DNA from: Nocardiopsis endophytica
GTDB lineage: Bacteria; Actinomycetota; Actinomycetes; Streptosporangiales; Streptosporangiaceae
Reading direction: 5' to 3'
Length of the DNA stretch: 37,488 bases
NCBI RefSeq assembly: GCF_027706725.1
Contig: NZ_JAQFWQ010000072.1
Coordinates: 1 to 37,488 of the forward strand
The notes under the pieces were generated by a model. It was not told the DNA's origin and ran no database searches. It saw nothing but the letters and a program-made list of their open reading frames with translations. Of this stretch, positions 33,455 to 37,488 are shown piece by piece. Within the stretch, counting starts at the first letter, position 1, and each line of letters opens with the position of its first letter. The position numbers and the translations under genes are program-made.

Positions 33455-34093
33455 TCAGCGCGTGGCCGCGGGCCGGCCGCGGCCGCCGGGCTCTTCGAGG
33501 CCGGATCCGCCGCCCTGCGGGTAGGGCGCGCGGGCGCGGCCGTCCCGGAGGGTGCGCGCCCACCACGCGAGCTGGTCCAGCAGCCTGCGCGCGCTGCCCT
33601 CGCAGCCCGCGGGGTCGGTGGGGCGGCCGCGCGGGTCGAACCGCTCCGGGTAGTTGTGGAAGCTGACGGTCTCCCGGACGTTCACCGCGTAGAGCTCGGT
33701 GAAGACCGGCTGCAGCGCCTGCACCGCGCGCAGGCCGCCGGCCGAGCCCCCGTAGGAGACGTAGGCGACCGGCTTGGTCCGCCATTCGTCCCCGTACCAG
33801 TCGATGGCGTTCTTCAGGGCGGCCGGGTAGCCGCGGTTGTACTCGGGGGTGACGATCACGAACGCGTCGGCCGCCCGCAGCCACCCGCCCAGGCTGCGCA
33901 CCGCCCCGGGGACCTCGTCGCCGTCGGCCGTCAGCACCTCGGGCAGCCAGGCCTGCGCCAGGTCGATGGTGTCGACCTCGAAGGCCCCGTGGTCCCGCGC
34001 CTGTCCGGCGAACCAGTCCGCCACCACCGGGCCGAACCGCCCCTTGCGGTTGCTGCCGATGATGATCGCCACGCGCAGCGGGCTCTCGGCCAT
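33455..34093 (-). CDS. NADPH-dependent FMN reductase family protein (first copy)
   Basis: This 212-residue flavodoxin-like protein has RVAIIIGSNRKGRFGPVVADW (phosphate-binding loop, given by its ends), VTPEYNRGYPAALKNAIDW and VSYGGSAGG, the standard FMN_red landmarks. It reduces flavins or quinones and may supply FMNH2 or detoxify redox-active product. The ATG at 34093 is chosen for its GGAGAGGGG site; an earlier ATG at 34117 adds eight residues. It precedes the MFS gene by 25 nt and diverges from the P450 gene. It is a paralogue of the protein at 36616-37206. Confidence 0.92.
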   Translation of the reverse strand: MAESPLRVAIIIGSNRKGRFGPVVADWFAGQARDHGAFEVDTIDLAQAWLPEVLTADGDEVPGAVRSLGGWLRAADAFVIVTPEYNRGYPAALKNAIDWYGDEWRTKPVAYVSYGGSAGGLRAVQALQPVFTELYAVNVRETVSFHNYPERFDPRGRPTDPAGCEGSARRLLDQLAWWARTLRDGRARAPYPQGGGSGLEEPGGRGRPAATR

Positions 34094-34168
34094 CGCGCCC
34101 CCTCTCCCTGCGGGCATCCGTGCGGGCGGGGCCCTCCCCCGCCTGTCGCGGCCAGTGTGCGCGGCCGC

Positions 34169-34197
34169 CGTTCGGAAACCGTTCGGGTCCGGTTACG
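34169..34197. promoter_or_regulatory. Three 11-bp-phased heptamers, candidate SARP/AfsR operator
   Basis: CGTTCGG (34169-34175), CGTTCGG (34180-34186) and GGTTACG (34191-34197) repeat every 11 bp with 4-nt spacers, in the 240-nt region between the flavin reductase-MFS operon and the P450 gene. SARP and AfsR sites have this 11-bp phasing. Read on the minus strand the last copy is followed about 10 nt later by CACACT, a weak -10 candidate for the flavin reductase gene. The assignment to the window's AfsR-like protein is inferred. Confidence 0.45.
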
Positions 34198-34220
34198 GCC
34201 CCGCCGAAGCGGCCCGGACC

Positions 34221-34272
34221 TGACCAACTCCGGGCGGGCGCGGTGGCCGCGGGGGCGGGGCGGTGCCAGGGT
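34221..34272 (+). promoter_or_regulatory. Bipartite promoter element before the P450 gene
   Basis: TGACCAACTC (34221-34230), TGGCCG (34244-34249) and CAGGGT (34267-34272) match the element upstream of the SRPBCC gene almost base for base, at the same 36-nt outer spacing. It implies a transcript leader of about 55 nt for the P450. Confidence 0.45.
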
Positions 34273-34333
34273 GCGGGCGGCGCGGGCCCCCGGCTCCGCC
34301 GACCGCACGCACGGTGATGAGGCGAGGTGCACA

Positions 34334-35557
34334 GTGACGAGCACGATGACCCCCAGCGCGCTGGCCGACGACTCCTGCTGGACCCGGACCGACGAGATGT
34401 TCGCGATGCTGGCGGAGTACCGGCGCAAGGAGCCCGTCGTCTGGGTGGAGGGCGACTTCCTGCCGTTCTGGCTGGTGACCCGGCACGCCGACATCACCGC
34501 CATCGAGAGCCGGCCCGCCCTGTTCACGAACCGGCCGGGGCCGATCCTGGAGTACGCCGAGCCCCCCGCGGAGACCGCCGAGGGCGACCTGTGCCCGCTG
34601 CCGCACCGCGACGGAGAGGACCACCGCGCCCACCGGGCCATCGCGCAGGGCTGGTTCAAGTACAGGAACATGCGCGACCTGGAACCGCGGGCGGCCGACC
34701 TGGCCCGCCAGGCCGTCGACGAGCTGCTGGCGCAGGGGCCCGAATGCGACTTCGTGGACACCGTGGCCGCCCGGTTCCCGCTCCGGATGATCCTGTCCGT
34801 CCTGGGGCTGCCGGACGCGGACTACCCGCAGATGTACCGGGCCACCCAGACCATGGCCTGGGACAAGGAGCCCGAGGAGGCCTGGAACAACTGGCAGGAC
34901 TGCCTGGCCCTGTTCGGCCGGGTGACCGAGGACCGCCGGGCGCGGCCCAACGGCGACATGTCCTCGGCCATCGCCAACGGGCGGGTCGGCGGGCGGCTGC
35001 TGGAGGAGCCCGACCTGACGACCTACTACATGCTCATCGCCGACGCCGGGTACGAGACGACGGCGTTCGCCATCGCCACCGGCCTGTTCGAGCTGCTGCG
35101 CCACCCCGACCAGCTGGAGCTGCTGCGGCGCGAGCCCGACCGGATCCCCGGCGCGGTGGAGGAGATCCTGCGCTGGAGCTCGCCCGTGCGGCACTTCCTG
35201 CGCACCGCCCAGGAGGACACCGAGGTGTCCGGGGTGAAGATCCGCAAGGGCGAGCGGGTGATGCTCTCCTACCCCTCGGCCAACCGGGACGAGGAGGTCT
35301 TCGCCGACGCCGAGCGGTTCGACGTCACCCGCGAGGACGCGGGGCGGCACCTCGCCTTCGGCGGGCACGGCCCCCACCACTGCATCGGTGCGCCGCTCAG
35401 CCGCATGGAGATGCGGCTGCTCTTCACCGAGCTGCTCACGCGCACCGACGCCATCGAGGCGGCCGGGGAGGCGGAGTTCAAGGGGTCGGCCTTCCTCGGC
35501 GGCGTGAAGTCGCTGCCCGTGCGCGTCACGGCCGCCGCGGGGGCCGCGCGGACCTGA
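34334..35557 (+). CDS. Bacterial class I cytochrome P450
   Basis: This 407-residue P450 has the oxygen-binding I-helix ADAGYETT (236-243), the ExxR pair Glu277-Arg280 (EEILR) and the haem loop AFGGHGPHHCIG with Cys350 as thiolate ligand. These are all intact, so a working mono-oxygenase is expected. The GTG at 34334 is preferred because GAGG lies 6 nt upstream; an ATG at 34346 is an alternative four codons later. No ferredoxin gene is next to it, so redox partners are probably housekeeping. It is followed 90 nt later by a PhyH oxygenase gene. The pair probably oxidises the cluster scaffold, with substrate unknown. Confidence 0.95.
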   Translation: MTSTMTPSALADDSCWTRTDEMFAMLAEYRRKEPVVWVEGDFLPFWLVTRHADITAIESRPALFTNRPGPILEYAEPPAETAEGDLCPLPHRDGEDHRAHRAIAQGWFKYRNMRDLEPRAADLARQAVDELLAQGPECDFVDTVAARFPLRMILSVLGLPDADYPQMYRATQTMAWDKEPEEAWNNWQDCLALFGRVTEDRRARPNGDMSSAIANGRVGGRLLEEPDLTTYYMLIADAGYETTAFAIATGLFELLRHPDQLELLRREPDRIPGAVEEILRWSSPVRHFLRTAQEDTEVSGVKIRKGERVMLSYPSANRDEEVFADAERFDVTREDAGRHLAFGGHGPHHCIGAPLSRMEMRLLFTELLTRTDAIEAAGEAEFKGSAFLGGVKSLPVRVTAAAGAART

Positions 35558-35647
35558 CATACCGCCGCCTCCGCGGTGGGGCGGCACCGCGCCGATGCCG
35601 ACAGTGGGCCCCGAACGCCCCTTGGACCACGACCCGGAAGGAACCCC

Positions 35648-36445
35648 ATGACCGTGGCCGATGATCAGAACACGGACGCCCTGATTTCGGACGACGCCGT
35701 CGAGCTGTACCGGAGCCGGGGGTTCATCAACGTCCCCGGGCTCCTGACGCCCGAGGAGGTGGCCGAGCAGCTGGAGGACGCAAAACGGCAGCTGTCCCGG
35801 GAGAAGACCGAGCTGTGGGAGGAGGACGAGGGCCTGGCGATGGACTGGGTCCCCGACGCCGGACTGCGCAGCGAGGTCACCCGCCGGCTCACCTTCCACC
35901 CGAAGATCACCGCGGTCGCCGAGCGGCTGGCCGGGGCCCCGCTCCGGCTGTTCAAGAGCGAGCTGTTCCGCAAGCCCGCCGGAGGGGCGTCCGCCCCCAC
36001 CCCGCTGCACCACGACGAGCCCTCGCACCCGATCGAGGGCCGGCCGATCACCCTGACCGCCTGGGTGGCGCTGGTGGACGTGCCGGTCGAGCGGGGCTGC
36101 ATGTCGTTCATCCCCGGCTCCCACAAGCTGGTCACGCCCAAGGAGGACGACGACGGGATGTCGCCGCTGGAGCGGTGGCCGCACTTCGCCTGGGAGGAGC
36201 GGACGACGGTGCCGATGCGCGCGGGCGACGTGCACTTCCACCACGCCCGCGTCCTCCACGAGGCGGGTGCGAACGACACCGACACCACCCGCGTCTCCCT
36301 GGCCTCCATCTACATGGACGCCGAGGCCGTCTACCGCCCCAACTTCGTCTACACCTACCTCTTCCCCGACGACGACCTGGGCGGCCTGAAGCCGGGCGAC
36401 CCGGTCCGCGGCGAGCGGTTCCCGCTCGCCCGCTCCGGCGCCTGA
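35648..36445 (+). CDS. Phytanoyl-CoA dioxygenase (PhyH)-family Fe(II)/2-oxoglutarate oxygenase
   Basis: This 265-residue double-stranded beta-helix protein has the metal triad His121/Asp123 (PLHHDEPSHP) and His204 (RVLHEAG), with Arg215 placed to bind 2-oxoglutarate. SFIPGSHK before the distal region is typical of PhyH proteins. In biosynthetic clusters these enzymes hydroxylate, desaturate, epoxidise or halogenate (halogenases lack the Asp, which is present here). GGAAGGA precedes the ATG at 35648. It lies between the P450 and a flavin reductase gene and ends in a very strong palindromic terminator. Confidence 0.94.
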   Translation: MTVADDQNTDALISDDAVELYRSRGFINVPGLLTPEEVAEQLEDAKRQLSREKTELWEEDEGLAMDWVPDAGLRSEVTRRLTFHPKITAVAERLAGAPLRLFKSELFRKPAGGASAPTPLHHDEPSHPIEGRPITLTAWVALVDVPVERGCMSFIPGSHKLVTPKEDDDGMSPLERWPHFAWEERTTVPMRAGDVHFHHARVLHEAGANDTDTTRVSLASIYMDAEAVYRPNFVYTYLFPDDDLGGLKPGDPVRGERFPLARSGA

Positions 36446-36451
36446 CGGCGC

Positions 36452-36479
36452 GCCGCCGGGGCCGGCCGGCCCCGGCGGC
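36452..36479. terminator. 28-bp perfect palindrome after the PhyH gene
   Basis: The sequence from 36452 to 36479 is a perfect inverted repeat with no spacer (half-site GCCGCCGGGGCCGG). It starts 7 nt after the stop codon. In RNA it folds to a very stable hairpin and is the likely terminator of the P450-PhyH transcript. Confidence 0.75.
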
Positions 36480-36480
36480 A

Positions 36481-36521
36481 TGACGGATTCATACCCGCAC
36501 GGGTGAACCCGCCACTATGGC
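36481..36521 (+). promoter_or_regulatory. Putative promoter of the second flavin-reductase gene
   Basis: TGACGG (36481-36486) lies 29 nt before TATGGC (36516-36521), a possible -10. Between them an inverted repeat ACCCG-CA-CGGGT (36493-36504) could be an operator. TGACGGnnnCAnnCCC is shared with the region before the precursor-peptide gene. Confidence 0.3.
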
Positions 36522-36615
36522 CGAGCGCCACCGGACGAACACAATGGGCCGTGCGGCGCTCGGCCGTCCCGGACGCCCGTGCCCTGAGAGTGCGAGAGAC
36601 CGAGGGAAATTGAGC

Positions 36616-37206
36616 ATGACGGAGACCGACCGCCTCCGTGTCGCCGTGATCATCGGCAGCACCCGCGTGGACCGGTTCGGGCCGACGCCGGCGCGCTGGA
36701 TCACGTCCGTGGCCGACCAGCGCGGCGACATCGAGACCGACCTGATCGACCTGGCCGAGGCCGACCTCCCGTACGTCCTTCCGGGAGACGACCAGGATGC
36801 GGAGCTGCCCGCGGCCGTCTCCGCCCTGGCCCCCAGGATCGCCGCCGCCGACGCCTACATCGTGGTCACGCCGGTGTACAACCGCGGCTATCCGGCGTCC
36901 CTGAAGAACGCCGTCGACTGGTTCTTCTACGAGTGGGGGGCCAAGCCGGTCGGCTTCGTCTCCTACGGCGGGATCAGCGGCGGCCTGAACGCGGTGGAGC
37001 AGCTGCGCACCGTTTTCAACGAGCTGCACGCGACGACCATCCGCAACACCATCAGCTTCGCCGACTTCCCGGACAAGTTCGACGGCCAGGGGCTCCCCAC
37101 CGACACCGAGGGGGCCGAGACGGCCGCCAAGGACTTCCTGGACCAGCTCTCCTGGTGGGCGTACACCCTGCGGGAGGGCCGCGCCAAGCGCCCCTACGTC
37201 TCCTGA
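36616..37206 (+). CDS. NADPH-dependent FMN reductase family protein (second copy)
   Basis: This 196-residue flavodoxin-like protein has RVAVIIGSTRVDRFGPTPARW, VTPVYNRGYPASLKNAVDW and FVSYGGISGGLNAVEQL, each shared with the copy at 33455-34093 in slightly diverged form. It probably arose by duplication with that gene. The likely role is NAD(P)H-driven reduction of FMN or a quinone-like substrate, possibly for a flavin-dependent enzyme of the cluster. GAGGGA lies upstream of the ATG. Its own promoter region sits downstream of the PhyH terminator, so it is probably transcribed separately. Confidence 0.93.
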   Translation: MTETDRLRVAVIIGSTRVDRFGPTPARWITSVADQRGDIETDLIDLAEADLPYVLPGDDQDAELPAAVSALAPRIAAADAYIVVTPVYNRGYPASLKNAVDWFFYEWGAKPVGFVSYGGISGGLNAVEQLRTVFNELHATTIRNTISFADFPDKFDGQGLPTDTEGAETAAKDFLDQLSWWAYTLREGRAKRPYVS

Positions 37207-37488
37207 GGCGCCGGATCCCGGCCCGCTCGCTCGCGTCCCCTGCTCCGCCCCGTCTCCCGAGGTGACACAGAGCGGCCGAACGCCCTCGCCACCCCCCCCG
37301 CCCCCCCCCCCAGCGCTCGGGACGACCCGCGTTGTCCACCGCCCCCCGCACCGACGACGGCACCCACGCCCCGAACCCCGCCGTCCCGCCGGCGCTCCCC
37401 GCCCGCCTGCACCACTAACCCGGCCTGGGCACCGGCACCTTCCTGGACCGGGTGCGCGCCGTGCCCCCGGCCGCCGACCGCCCCTTCG
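37207..37488. other. Unassigned right-end region with poly-C tract
   Basis: No convincing gene was seen. A C-rich stretch with long C runs lies at about 37291-37311. From 37333 a plus-strand frame reads as plausible protein (ending PGLGTGTFLDRVRAVPP to the edge) but is broken by an in-frame TAA at 37417-37419. It may be the start of a gene outside the window, a gene remnant, or chance. Confidence 0.4.

Noticed and set aside
35648-36445. Fe/2-oxoglutarate halogenase
   Set aside because: The metal-binding aspartate (Asp123) is present; halogenases have Ala or Gly there.
1-37488. CRISPR arrays, tRNA/rRNA genes, insertion sequences, integrases or attachment sites
   Set aside because: None seen by eye; repeats found are short tandem duplications within coding tails or hairpins.

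Overview
The window is very GC-rich actinomycete DNA. It has frequent GTG starts, ATGA/GTGA gene overlaps, AfsR-type and NarL-family regulators and a TTA leucine codon. It reads as the interior of one large specialised-metabolite gene cluster. The genus cannot be fixed from the sequence; a filamentous actinomycete (Streptosporangiales or Streptomycetales grade) is an inference.

Layout. (1) 1-3961, minus strand: an isoprenoid-supply operon ispH - polyprenyl diphosphate synthase - dxs - ispG (ispG cut by the left edge). (2) 4161-9781, plus strand and divergent from it: an SRPBCC protein, an ATP-dependent adenylate-forming ligase, and a CreE-like / CreD-like pair. In known systems that pair turns L-aspartate into nitrosuccinate and then nitrous acid plus fumarate, so this is a predicted nitrite-making and N-nitrosation/diazotisation operon. 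(3) 9793-12277, minus: two paralogous DesK-type sensor kinases, one of which has lost its phospho-acceptor histidine. (4) 12420-20772, minus: an eight-gene deoxysugar operon (C-methyltransferase, N-methyltransferase, 5-epimerase, 4-ketoreductase, RmlA, aminotransferase, RmlB, 2,3-dehydratase). The set fits TDP-N,N-dimethyl-(epi)vancosamine or a close relative.

(5) 21028-24837, plus: a membrane O-acyltransferase (with a TTA codon), a 55-residue cysteine-free RiPP-like precursor, and a fused E1-like/YcaO cyclodehydratase. (6) 24862-28896, minus: a DesR-like response regulator and a 1079-residue AfsR/SARP-type regulator. (7) 29192-31737, plus: a GH29 alpha-L-fucosidase-like protein with two altered active-site residues, and a GT1 glycosyltransferase. 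(8) 31792-34093, minus: a 14-TM MFS exporter and a flavin reductase. (9) 34334-37206, plus: a P450, a PhyH-type Fe/2-oxoglutarate oxygenase and a second flavin reductase.

How it may work together (inference): the MEP genes and prenyl synthase supply a long prenyl diphosphate. Nitrite from the CreE/CreD pair is activated by the adenylating ligase to build an N-N or diazo group. The P450 and PhyH enzyme oxidise the scaffold. The GT attaches the amino sugar, the acyltransferase may decorate it, and the MFS protein exports the product. The precursor/YcaO pair either makes a separate RiPP or a peptide part of the same product. No PKS, NRPS, terpene cyclase, nitrososynthase, azoline dehydrogenase, RiPP protease, tRNA, rRNA, IS element or CRISPR array was recognised, so the scaffold-forming enzyme probably lies outside the window. 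A bipartite upstream element recurs with near-identical spacing before the nitrite, GH29-GT and P450 operons, and approximately before the sugar operon. This suggests co-regulation.
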